The notes beneath the pieces are model-generated. The model ran no database searches. It saw nothing but the letters and a program-made list of their open reading frames with translations, and had not been told where the DNA came from. A stretch of DNA of 64,000 nt from Plut-88900 sp963668115 (GTDB lineage Bacteria > Chloroflexota > Dehalococcoidia > Plut-88900): contig OY764147.1 in the NCBI GenBank assembly GCA_963668115.1, positions 1,550,001 to 1,614,000 on the forward strand. Reading direction: 5' to 3'. Within the stretch, counting starts at the first letter, position 1, and the number at the start of each line of letters is the position of its first letter. Positions 1-9,358 of this stretch are shown here, piece by piece. The position numbers and the translations under genes are program-made.

Positions 1-1973
1 AAGAGATTGTTCTCATTCAGGGCGTATGACTGGCGCCTGAGGGCCCGGCCGATGACCTGCTCACATAGAAGCTGGGTGCCAAAGGCGCGGACCCCGAGGA
101 TGTGGGTGACGGTGTTGGCGTCCCAGCCCTCGGTGAGCATGGAGACGGAGACTACGCAGCGTATGTTCTGCCCCAGCCGGCCCTTCTTGCCGACGGTGTT
201 CATGACCTCACGGAGCAGGTCTTCTTCGGTGATATTTTCACCATCGGCGGGGTTGCCGGTCCGCTCTATGCGTTCCCGTCGGAACCTCTCGATCTGAGGG
301 GCGGCTGCCCGGCGGAAATCCTCGCTGAGCTTGTCCCCTGATTCCAGCTGCGTACTATCGATCAGCAGGGTGTGGGGAATGGGGAGTCGGTTGTTGTACT
401 CGTCGTAGTTGCGGAACAGCTCAAATCGTCCCTGTATCAATGTAGTGCTGCCATCTTCGTTCACGCGTTCAAAGCCGGATATGTAGTCATAGACCAACTT
501 GGAGGTCGCAGTGTTGTTGCAGACTATGATGAAGCACGGTGGGGCCTCCATGCCCGCTTCGTTCCAGTGCCCGTATGTGTTCTCGTAGTGACCATAGAGA
601 GCAAGGAGCGCCGTCTGGAGTTCCATGGGCAAGGTGAGGGGGTCGGGGTTCCCGGACTTTGCTTTGCCAGCCTTGGGCATCTTACGGCGGATGTGCTCCC
701 ACAGGTTGCGGAAAACCGGGACTTCTTCACCGGGAATGTTGTCGGCGACGGGGACGCGGGGAAGCTTGACGATGCCGCATTCGATGGCGTCCATGAGAGA
801 GAAATCACTGACCGTCCAGGGGAAGAGGGTGCCCTCGGCGTAGCCGGAGCCACGGAGGAAGAAAGGGGTGGCTGACAGGTCTACGACCTGGCGGAGACCC
901 AGCTTTCGCTTTACCATCTCGAGGCCTGAAATCCAGACTCGGGCTTCCTCGTTGTTCTTCCTGGCCTCTTGCTGTTCTTCTCGGGTGAGGGGCCTTTCGG
1001 AGTCGTCCCCCGGCTTGCGTCGATAGCAGTGGTGGCCTTCATCGTTCAACACCATCGGATTCTTCATGCCCATGAGTTTCGGCATTACCCGCTGGATCAT
1101 CTGGCCTTCGGTCTCCAGGGTTTCAATGGGGCTCCCCGGGCCCTGCAACAGCGCCCGTCCGCCCTTGGAAATCTCTAGGCGTTCCCGCCGACGCAAGGCA
1201 TGGTAGTTGGTAATCACTATTTCCGCCTTTTGAAGGTCGGGCAGCATGTCGGCAGGCACCAGTTCCCTGCTCTTGTAGTAGCTGTCAGGGTCATTGGGTT
1301 GAAGAACGCGCAGCCGGTCTTTGATGGTGAGGCCCGGGGTGACTACCAGGAAGCCCCTGGTAAACCGGCGGCTGTTCGGGTTCCGGACGGCGTTGACGGT
1401 CTGCCAGGCGATGATCATGGCCATGACAGTCGTCTTGCCGGCGCCGGTGGCCAATTTCAGGGCGAGTCGATACAGGTCGGGGTTGGCCTCCTCGTTGACG
1501 CGGGACAGTCGATCCAAAACCCCCTTCACATCCGGCCCAAGCCTGGGGGCGACTTCGGTGAGCCAGATAAGGGTCTCGGCCGCTTCGACCTGGCAGAAAA
1601 AGGGTCGGAGATTGCTGAATTTGTGTTTGCGCCAATGAAGGAGCAATCTGGCCGTCTGGGGTGTAACGCCTCAATTGTTGGGTCCGGGTATGTTCCGCCA
1701 GGCGTCGACTCGGCGGCGAACCTCGGTGATGGCGGCGGTGACTTCGTACTGCTGGTTCTCGGTGGAGAGTTCTTGACCCTCATCAAAGGCAAGCTGCTGC
1801 TGTCCCCTTTTTCCCCGTTGCCTGGGTTTGGGGATAGGGGTGATGAAGTCGGGTGTTCGCCGACTTTGGATGATTTGTTGAGTCGGCTGGCCGGTCTCGT
1901 CGAGCTCCCAGTGTCGGGAGGGGTATTCGTAGGGGGAGTTGATTATGGGATGGTCAAAGAATGGGTTAGCCAT
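1..1973 (-). pseudogene. Restriction endonuclease, type III Res-like (BPTD_3080 family), nonsense-disrupted and cut by the window edge
   Basis: The frame starts at ATG 1973 (MANPFFDHPIINSPYEYP) and runs off the left edge. It would be an SF2 helicase/nuclease that cuts foreign DNA. In the minus-strand frame I read Walker A GAGKTT followed by VMAMIIAWQTV (near 1440-1390), motif II NDEGHHCY (near 1050), motif III LSATPFF (near 875), LTEGWD (near 130) and motif VI QVIGRALRR (near 50). A TGA at 1673-1671 interrupts it after residue 100, where family members normally have Trp (NN-W-xVTP). No frame change is needed: reading resumes in the same frame with VTPQTARLLLHWRKHKF. So the interruption is a TGG-to-TGA type nonsense change or a sequencing error. 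No cysteine is expected there, so selenocysteine is unlikely. Nuclease and C-terminal parts lie outside the window. Confidence 0.85.
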
Positions 1974-2233
1974 GGTGTGTCTGTCTACAAAGCCTATCGG
2001 ATTTTACCACTTGGGACAGAGGGGCAATTGCACGCACTCAATTTAGTGCCGACGTTGGCCGTGTTTCTTGTGCGGGTCCACATATTGATATCCGTGTAAC
2101 TGCTGGATTCGCTTCTCCTCCGTCAACCAACCGGAGCTAGCTGATGAAAGGTGTTCCATTGAGTTCCCACCTGATCTTCAAATACAGTTGCTAGGAGCCT
2201 TCTGTCTAAGTGGCGATCGGAATAAAATTGATC

Positions 2234-2950
2234 ATGGGTCGTCATTTCCAGCGAGAGCGTCGTCCGAGGACGAATGAGATGTATAACGAGGGTGAGATAG
2301 TCAATTACATGCGGGCTGAGATCTATCAGATATTGCAGACGGTTGGCCTCGAATCACATTACACCTAAATTCTGCGAATTGCCTCAGTTGCCGTAGATGA
2401 TGGAGACTCCGCGCTCCGGAGTTTGATGATTATTGATGAGACGATACCAGGTTTGGGCCAACACAACATAAACGAAGAAACAGAAGAAGGACTCGTTACT
2501 GCCGTGGCCAGAATTGAAGATAGGCCTATCTTCAGACCCATCCAGTACGTGGGTAGCTACCTTAAACATCGCTCTCTCTAATGGCTTACCCGAAGTATCG
2601 TGACCATGTCCTGCCTCCACGTGGAGAACAGCCTGAAGCAGCGATTCAAGATTGATGGCCGTCTTTCCATAGGTATGATATTGAAGCGTGGTAAGGCCCA
2701 GTCTATGAGTGCTGGTTTGATAGACGTATTATGGGAATTGAACGAGGTGGTATACAACAGATCAAAGCACTCTATCGAACGTACCTATGCCGACGGACAC
2801 ACGTTCTCGATAGCGGACTCTCTCGCCATCTATCTAATATGTCGAACCCTTGGCTTTCGTATATTGAAGGATTACGGGATAACTACCAAGTATGACGAGC
2901 CTGTGTTTGATGAGAAGATACGGCTGTCGTCAAGGCGATTCCCTATCTGA
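2234..2950 (+). pseudogene. Unknown protein, broken by two in-frame TAA codons
   Basis: Three consecutive segments lie in one frame: ATG 2234 (MGRHFQRERRPRTNEMYN) to TAA 2366-2368, then a segment to TAA 2579-2581, then a segment to TGA 2948-2950. The last segment alone could start at GTG 2600 and give 116 residues. The middle one includes IIDETIPGLGQHNINEETEE and VARIEDRPIFRPIQYVGSY, which look like real protein rather than random translation. The last includes LIDVLWELNEVVYNRSKH and SIADSLAIYLICRTLGFR. I do not recognise the family. I infer a single gene with two nonsense changes, but two or three adjacent small genes cannot be excluded. It lies opposite in strand to the flanking restriction and dut genes. 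Confidence 0.5.
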
Positions 2951-3070
2951 GGGACTCCGAGCAGGTAACGGGCTTAAGTTGACAAAAGCAGAACGTTCTC
3001 AGCAAGACTAAGGATGGGCTGCTGAAAAGCTGCAGGGCTTTGTCTCGAGCCGTTCGACATAATATCTACA

Positions 3071-3526
3071 TTAGCGTCCCGTGGAACCCATCCCTGAGGT
3101 TCCCCGATATGTGCTTTCGAGCTCGTCGCTAAGCACGAGAGCGGCTTGGGAGGTCTTCAAAAGGATCAACTGTGCAATTCGGTCACCAGCCGTGATTTCG
3201 TAATCAGTGGAGCTGAAGTTCTTAAGTTCGACCATCACCTCGCCTCTGAAATCACTGTCAATCCATCCTGCACCGACTTCTATGTTGAACTTGGTCGACA
3301 ATCCCGAGCGAGTTGCTATGCGGCCAACAGTGCCGATTGACAGTTCTAAGGCAATCCCGATTGAAACTAAGCATCTACCGATATCTACGGTTCCATTTGC
3401 TAAGGTGGTAGTTGCGGGAACTACTGCGTCTACAGCGGCGTACAAATCGTAGCCTGCGCTTCCGGCGGTCATCCTAGTAGGTATATGTGCCCGGTCGCTA
3501 AGCAGAGTTATTTTGACATCTACCAT
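3071..3526 (-). CDS. dut: dUTP diphosphatase (trimeric dUTPase)
   Basis: Hydrolyses dUTP to dUMP and pyrophosphate, keeping uracil out of DNA. All five trimeric dUTPase motifs are present in 151 residues: I AGSAGYDLYA, II GRIATRSGLS, III GAGWIDSDFRGEV, IV GDRIAQLIL, V RGTSGMGSTGR. Motif V is usually RGxGGFGSTG, so the Phe that stacks on uracil is Met here. Its start lies 29 nt inside the 3' end of the methyltransferase gene, so it is the last gene of the minus-strand run. It is the only gene of the island with no visible lesion. dUTPases also travel with phages and mobile islands, so this need not be the cell's housekeeping copy. Confidence 0.9.
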   Translation of the reverse strand: MVDVKITLLSDRAHIPTRMTAGSAGYDLYAAVDAVVPATTTLANGTVDIGRCLVSIGIALELSIGTVGRIATRSGLSTKFNIEVGAGWIDSDFRGEVMVELKNFSSTDYEITAGDRIAQLILLKTSQAALVLSDELESTYRGTSGMGSTGR

Positions 3527-4658
3527 TCCGCTGCCCCTTTTTCACCCTATTGCGACCATTCGGCGAGTCGACTAAAGGAGAATATCCGAGACGGGTTAAG
3601 AGATCACTTAGCCTGCGGTTCGTAATGTATCGAGCGCCAGATCCAACATATTCTTGCTCCAGTAAACCCCAATGGGATTGCAAGTCCTTCCACAGAAGTT
3701 CAGCGCTTTCGGGGTTGGGACACATCAATGCAATCACGCAATCAGACAGCATGAAGACATCAGAGTCAGAGTGTTTGGCAACCTTACTTCGTTTCGGTTG
3801 ACCTACTCTCGGCAACAAGACCATTGGACCAGCTGCACAACGGCCAAGACGACCGATGACTTTATCATGCGAGCAGATCGTGAAGTCCTGTAAGTGTGTT
3901 GAGTGGATAAAGGGAATTGAACCTGCACATCCCTCACCTCGCTGAATCTCATTCATTTGTGTTGCGCCTCTAACGATGCGAACTTGCGGGAGCAGTTTCT
4001 GACTAGGAGCACTGCAAGTGTTGAGACCTGGAGAACGCTCGGCTTTTGCTTGGTTATGGCGCTTGTAGAATCGAACAACTGCTGTCCGGACTTCGGCCTG
4101 GTCGAAAGTCCCAAATCCGTTGTTCTTGAGGACTTCTGTGTTGCCCATCCTACTCAGCAGGTCCAATGCCGCGGTGTCCCTCTCCGAAGTTAGCGAGCCT
4201 TGAGGCAGAACGGCGATCAACTCACCACCTTCGGGCAAGTAATCAATAGAGTTCACCATGAAGGCAAGTCCCAAACTACATTTGGTCGTAACGCCACCGC
4301 TTGTGGCAGGTATCCGTTTCCCACCGCGACATGAAAATGGAGGGTTCAGCAACACCAGGTCGGTATACCCTATCAAACTTCTCAGCAGGGAGGAGCCTCG
4401 CTGTGATCGCGGATTCAAAAAGTCGCAGACACCCGTACGCCAACCCCGCGATGTCACTCGTAGTCTGAGAATTGCTAGGGAGTCAATGTCGGTTGCGACA
4501 ACAGTAGCCTTGGGCCACATTGTTTCCGCCGCGAAGAGCAATTCACCGGATCCCGCGGCAAAGTCAGCTACAACAAACTCCTAGCACAGGCTTGGACGGA
4601 TGTGGGAAGATGCGGCCATCGAAGCGGCGAGATGGGGCGGAGTGTAAAATTTGTCCAA
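3498..4658 (-). pseudogene. N6-adenine DNA methyltransferase, interrupted by TAG
   Basis: Would modify adenine in the recognition site paired with a restriction enzyme. The frame begins at TTG 4658 (LDKFYTPPHLAASMAA). It meets TAG at 4583-4581 and continues in the same frame with EFVVADFAAGSGELLFAA (motif I, SAM binding), then ATDID (motif II region) and LVLLNPPF (catalytic motif IV, NPPF). FYTPPHLA is the typical N-terminal signature of N6-MTases of this type and lies upstream of the stop, so the stop falls inside the gene between that signature and motif I. Initiation at TTG 4541 would lose motif I. The gene begins 25 nt after the unknown gene and overlaps dut by 29 nt, so it is part of the same transcription unit. 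Confidence 0.75.
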
Positions 4659-4682
4659 TTTTCTTCAGGCTGGCAGGTTCGG

Positions 4683-5637
4683 TCACAAATGGCGAACGTC
4701 ATATACAAGGATGTTTGCGCTGCCAATGGTACGATTCGGTTTCTGGATCGGGTGATCGTAGATGATCTCCACTGATTGTTCGGTCCTGAGAGCAAATAGG
4801 ACAGCACCTAACGCATGGAGTTTCGTTCCGATAGGGGCAACCTTCAGGATATGTTGCAGGTATTCCTCCGCAATCTCCTGCAGAAGGTAAAACGCGTCAA
4901 CAGCCGAATTCGCCATAATGTGTCTGACTTGGGTATGCAAATGGCCGTGGCCAAGTATATTCCTATTCCCTAAGTACGTGTGAAATGGGAACACAGGCAT
5001 GAACCCGGGGACGCCTATGATAGGAAAGATTTTTCCTTCCGGGCGGTTGCACTTGTTCCAACACGTAAGCGAGCCTATGGCCCTCGAACCCGAGAAAAGG
5101 AACAAACAACACGGAGTCTTCGTCCTCTGGTTCACTCAGCACCCCGAATCCCGGCAAGGGATGAATGCCATGGATCGCCTCGCTAAGGTCGAATATTTCG
5201 GCTTCAGTGGGAGTTGGACTGAAGGAGTAACTGCGGGGCTCCACATAGACACCATATACTCTGATAGGAGTAGACAAACCCGCCCTAAGGAGCGGAGCCC
5301 AGACGTGGTGCGGCAGGCCAGTGATGTCGAGGTAAACTTTTTCGGATTCGATTTCCAAAAAGAAAGCCTGCAACTGTTCACCGCTGCGCAGGGGTATTGT
5401 CCTCGTTCTACCATGCGCTTCAACACTGCAGCTCGAGAAATCCGGGCCAGCCGCGCTGTCGACGGGCGTGAAGCGTACGAAATTCACGTCGGTGGCGGTT
5501 TGTTCCCACCCTATGGGGTGGACACTTCGCTCCTCCACTGAAATGCCGTGAATATATGTACTTCCCGGCTCTAAAATGAACGAGTCCCAACCCTGGTGTA
5601 GTCTTGTTAGGAGCGGCTTGTCAATTGAGCTGGGCAT
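4683..5637 (-). pseudogene. Unknown protein next to the ORC-like ATPase, single frameshift
   Basis: ATG 5637 opens a frame (MPSSIDKPLLTRLHQGW) that runs well to about 5035. There the good frame changes at a run of five A (minus strand, + strand T at 5030-5034). Frame one ends PFLGFEGHRLAYVLEQVQ-PPGRK. The other frame continues IFPIIGVPGFMPVFPFHT and runs to the stop at 4683, including APIGTKLHALGAVLFALRT. Removing one A joins them into a protein of about 317 residues. I do not recognise the fold. No transmembrane segment or signal peptide is evident. It sits directly after the ATPase gene (112 nt gap) and 25 nt before the methyltransferase, so it is probably the third partner of the PRTase-ATPase pair. 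Confidence 0.65.
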
Positions 5638-5749
5638 AAAACGTTTCGAATAGCCGCAATTGCTACGGTAAGGGCTCGTCGGGTGACCGATTGGTCGTCG
5701 CCAGGATCCGGCGGATAGCTCGACTGGAGGAGTTTACTAACTCCAAGAG

Positions 5750-7515
5750 TTATTCCGGCGTTAGGCTCATTTTCCGCTTGCGGCGGTAGCTGAAGTTGAA
5801 GACCGGGGCAAATATAGGATAGATCATATAATCCCAATCACGTATGTCTCCCTCGCTCGCCAACTTGCTGCCGCTGTGCCTTCCGAGGGCCAGATGCATG
5901 ACAGCTGCATCCAGAAGCTCTCTACTCTCGTCTGTTCTGGTCATCGTCCCGCGCGTGTCTACGACTTCGAATTGGTTGACTTCGGAAGCGTGACCCTCTA
6001 GAGAGGCAGCCATTATCCCGAAGATGCGTCCCAACCCCAAGAGCAGCTTCACAAGCTGGGCTCCACGTACAGACATTCCTTCGAGTTCAGTGAGATTCGT
6101 TCGGCCAATCGTTTGGGCCGCGTTGGTCTGCATCGCGGGTGATAGCGGTTCGTTAAGGCTGCGGCCTTCTCGAATATGACGGGCAAAACTCGCTTCAACG
6201 AGCAGCAGCAGGGATCTGATGTTGCCACCCGAAAGTTGGATAAAGGTATCCCATCCCGCATAATACTTGCGGATTCCGGGCCGGCCACGGTGTAACGTAA
6301 ACAGCAGAGCGTGGCTGTAATTGTTCAATCGGTCCCGCCAAGAAACAGGGTTGCTTTTATAGTCCTCAAACACTTCGCGCAAAGACTGGTTATGGCTTCT
6401 GCCCCAAAACCCTAGTAGGTAAATCTCCATAGGGCTGAGGTTGTCTACAATGTCTGTTGATCCGATCTCCCTGAGTTCCCGCAATATTTCTAGATTGTGC
6501 TCATCGATGCCCAGGAGTCTGGCTTCTTGTTCTTCCATGATGGATGGCAGCAAATCCCGTATTTCGGCCATAACAGTGGGATTGCCTTGGGCCAGGACAG
6601 CCAAGCGATCTTGACACACTTTATGTGAGAACTCTTCGAATGGAGGGCCCTGAAGCACCTCGTTAAGGTCGATCCGGATATAGTCAGCTGGACTAATGAG
6701 ATACTCATTTTCGGCTAACGTGTTGCGCACACGCCAACCAAGTTCGCGTACGCAAACTTTAAATGAGTACAACTCGCCAGAATGCTTGATGAGCGTATTC
6801 ATCAATTGCTGTTGGTAATCTTCAAGGTTCTCGTATTCATCTATGAGGAAAAAAAGAGCTTGCTGGCGAAAACCTCCTGCCGCTTCAAAAACTCGATCAG
6901 TAGGGCCGTCGGCGCTCCCTGCATCGATAATGTCGGACTCGCGCAATCTGCTACGTTATTGATATGTGCCTCAAATTCAATCAACGAGCGTTGCAGGAAC
7001 TGGAGGAGATGGGCATTGCTTTCTGGCGCGGGCAGGCCAAAGGAGGCTGCGACCATCTCAAGTTCGTCCTCATCAAGGTTCGTAGAGATCTTTGTAGTCA
7101 CTTGAAACCACGATAGGAAACGGAGAACCTGAACGCACATGAGGAGGTTGATATAGTGTCCAAAATATTGGATCCATTGGGACTTTGAAAGCTCTGGTCC
7201 TTTGAATGCTGCAACCCTATTCGTGTCAACCCTGGAATAGAGACCGTAATACGGCCAGTCCGGCACTCTTTCAGCAATTCGGTTGTCAAGTTCAAATTGA
7301 CCCTGATAAGACATGCCACGAAGCACTGTCGTCTTGCCGGTTCCTCGTCCGCCCACCAGTATGCAGGGACGTGGAGTCGTCATTCGAGGAAAGTAACTCG
7401 GTTCCGAGAAGAGTTCAAAGAGGCGTGGCCCGAGCCATTCAGCCTTTTGGGCGCCGAACAGTTCGGTCAAGCGTGCCAAGGTCTCCGAGTCCGCTTGTTG
7501 CAAATTTGCTGTCAT
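5750..7515 (-). pseudogene. ORC/CDC6-like AAA ATPase of a conflict-type system, frameshifted between Walker A and Walker B
   Basis: Starts at ATG 7515 (MTANLQQADSETLARL), overlapping the PRTase stop by ATGA, which suggests coupled translation. The N-terminal part has RPCILVGGRGTGKTTVLRG (Walker A). The C-terminal part has QALFFLIDEYENL (Walker B with the DE pair), then a long helical region including IQLSGGNIRSLLLLVEASF, as in ORC/CDC6-type STAND-like ATPases. Between them the frame shifts by one near 6885-6895 at GAGTTTTTGAAG: frame one reads GAPTALLIEFLK then stops at 6841, and the other reads EAAGGFRQQALFFL. One missing T explains it. The restored protein is about 588 residues. As written, neither half could work as an ATPase. 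I recall that ATPases of this kind pair with PRTase-like genes in predicted conflict systems. Confidence 0.75.
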
Positions 7516-8456
7516 GCTTTCCTGCGCATTAGAGGACGCCAACCATTCTGCTCCCAATAGATCATGGGCAAGGTCGCGTCTGGCACCGAATCCTCGAATG
7601 CGATGGTCAAGCCCAAGCATGCGAATCCGCGCCAGTCCTCTGGTTCGGTCCCACCTAAGTCGGGAATCCCTGCTCTCTCACTGGCTGAGCGAATGAACTC
7701 CTTGGATGTGCTCCTGAGTCGCGTGGGCCAGATAACAGAGTCGGGATCCAGTGCACCGTAGCTCTTTGGTATGAAAACGCCGGGGCTCACTGTAACCTCA
7801 GGACACTCGCTCTCGATCTCCTGTAAGCCGAATTCGGTGCAGAACGCCGGACAATAATAGAACTTCGCGGGGAATATCGGTGCTATGTCCTTGAAGGAAT
7901 CGCACTTTGTTCGATTAGGGCGGTGCCAGGTCGTTTTGAATTGCAGTCCGGAACCCACGAAATCATCAACGAAAACCACCGGGCCATCGAAGCCCCTTTG
8001 TATCAGGTCATTAGCCTGCTGAGGATTGATGATGCATTCTTCTGGTATGCCGAGAGACCTCGCTTTCCGGGCAAACAGGTGACCGCTGTCCGTAACACTC
8101 GGCTCTTCTCCAGTGACTATCGTAACAACCAGGCTATTGAGGAATTCTTCCCATTGCTCGGCGGTCATGCAACGCCCGACGGTCCTTATTGCAGTGCTGA
8201 AAATCTGCTCGACAAAGACAGAACCAAAGTACATGAACGCATTGAGAAGGTATAAAGCATGCTCCACCTCGCTCGGCAAAAAGTTGCCCAACCAACGTTC
8301 TGGATCGAGTTCGGCCTTGCTTGGTCAAATCCCAATAGCTGAAAAGTACTCGCATTTTTCCATCAAGGATTCTGGCGTGAGGTCAACCGGCAACGCTGGG
8401 TCCTGTTCTGGAATTTGCAGGGCTCCCAACGTGTGGGGATTCAGTCTTTGGTTCAT
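7512..8456 (-). pseudogene. Phosphoribosyltransferase-like protein, interrupted by TGA
   Basis: ATG 8456 (MNQRLNPHTLGALQIPEQD) begins a frame that meets TGA at 8327-8325 after 43 residues. It continues in the same frame as PSKAELDPERWLGNFLP and ends at 7512. The segment GPVVFVDDFVGSGLQ is a PRPP-binding loop of the type I phosphoribosyltransferase fold (two acidic residues followed by GSG). The length after repair is about 314 residues, longer than housekeeping PRTases, with N- and C-terminal additions. The stop interrupts a linker (AIGI-stop-PSK), so Trp is the likely original residue. It is first in the run and overlaps the ATPase start by ATGA. A function in nucleotide-based conflict signalling is inferred only from the partnership. 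Confidence 0.7.
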
Positions 8457-8855
8457 TTGTTCCTACTTGACATGGCATTGGGGCACATCATAGACTGCCC
8501 CCCTTCGAAGTCAGATCCCGTAGGTTCGTTCCTATTCTAGCCGTGAGTTAGCCAATCCACAACGAACAAGAAATGCCTTCGGGACAATGCCAGTGAATTT
8601 GCGGACTTGTCCGCAGGATGCACAGAAGGAAGAAAGGACAATCGTCAAATTACATCGAGACCTCCCACCGAAAAGTTCGCAATGCAGTACGCCCCAGCCC
8701 ACCATCCTGGACACGAACTTGGCACAAAGGGGCAAGGAATCGGACAGGTTGCGCAATTTCTATCAATTACCTTGTCGCAACATGCCTATTCGAAAGTACA
8801 CTCGCGGTTTAGTATCCGTCCTCAAAGAAACTGCCAACCCGACTATTCAGTGCAA

Positions 8856-8886
8856 TTGGACGAATTGCGAGACGGGGGGATACAAT
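8856..8886 (+). promoter_or_regulatory. Promoter-like sequence of the repeated RNA element, copy 1
   Basis: TTGGAC at 8856-8861 and TACAAT at 8881-8886, 19 nt apart, resemble -35 and -10 boxes. The same two hexamers with exactly the same spacing occur at 19069-19099, while the spacer bases differ, which suggests selection on the boxes. Confidence 0.45.
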
Positions 8887-9000
8887 AGAAGCACTAGAAC
8901 AGGTTCAATTTCTTTGCCGCCACAATTGTGGTAAAGGAAGTGGGAATCATTAGGAATATCCCGCCATTTCATAGCTAAATATTGATCCCACTCCCTTTTT
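8887..9000 (+). ncRNA. Putative structured small RNA, copy 1
   Basis: Aligns with 19100-19209. Shared blocks are CTAGAACAG, GTGGTAAAGG, GTGGGAATCA, CATAGCTAAA and TGATCCCACTCCC. Two hairpins fit both copies. The first is CCAC-AATT-GTGG here and CCGC-AATC-GTGG in copy 2, an A-U to G-U change that keeps pairing. The second is a longer stem, GTGGGAATCA with TGATCCCAC, closing a loop that contains the conserved CATAGCTAAA. Copy 1 ends in CCC followed by six T, as at an intrinsic terminator. No open frame is conserved. Known RNA classes such as 6S, SRP and tmRNA were considered and not recognised. A non-transcribed repeat is the alternative. Confidence 0.45.
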
Positions 9001-9358
9001 TCCGTCACGATACCTTGCGTCATTGACTCTCGATATCCCAATGGACGTTCAATACGTACCTAAAGTTCACCCATTAAATGCATTTTGGTTCAACTCAGTT
9101 ACGGTGCTTTCCTAGTCCTTCTTGGCATATTCCTTCATAGCTGAAGGGCTGAGAGCCTTCCGCACTCCGACCTCCAACCCTCACATTCATCCTACCCACG
9201 TATTGCGCTTGCTTTTCGGTACACCAGTAATGTGGGTTTTCCGGTACGTTCCAATCGAGTCTCTTCCCGTCGCGGATCTCTAGTTCCCCAGGCTATCTAA
9301 CAGGTACACTTAGCGTATACGTCTCACCCTCCGACTTTCAATCAGCAGGAGTTTACTG

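Larger units (their letters stand above)
8457..9358. other. Intergenic stretch holding a small-RNA-like element
   Basis: This 902-base gap separates the island from the first amidohydrolase. The only structure I can support is the element at 8856-9000, which recurs near 19069. Short open frames here (for example 8587-8934) change composition along their length, lack ribosome binding sites and resemble no protein, so I do not call them. Confidence 0.6.

Noticed and set aside
1671..1673. TGA in the restriction gene as selenocysteine
   Set aside because: The column is Trp in the family, no cysteine role exists there, and adjacent genes are broken by TAA and TAG too.
2384..2620. Minus-strand frame of 78 codons
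   Set aside because: Antisense to the plus-strand frame that reads as a decayed protein; no ribosome binding site.
4999..5541. Plus-strand frame of 180 codons
   Set aside because: Opposite to the well-behaved minus-strand unknown gene, no ribosome binding site, and composition is that of an antisense shadow.
8325..8327. TGA in the PRTase gene as selenocysteine
   Set aside because: It lies in a linker without cysteine context, and the island shows other kinds of lesions.
9141..9200. GGCTGAGAGCC resembling the TPP riboswitch CTGAGA block
   Set aside because: The other thi-box blocks (ACCC, CTGATC, CCAGCG-like) are absent in order, and the gene downstream is an amidohydrolase without a thiamine link that I can show.
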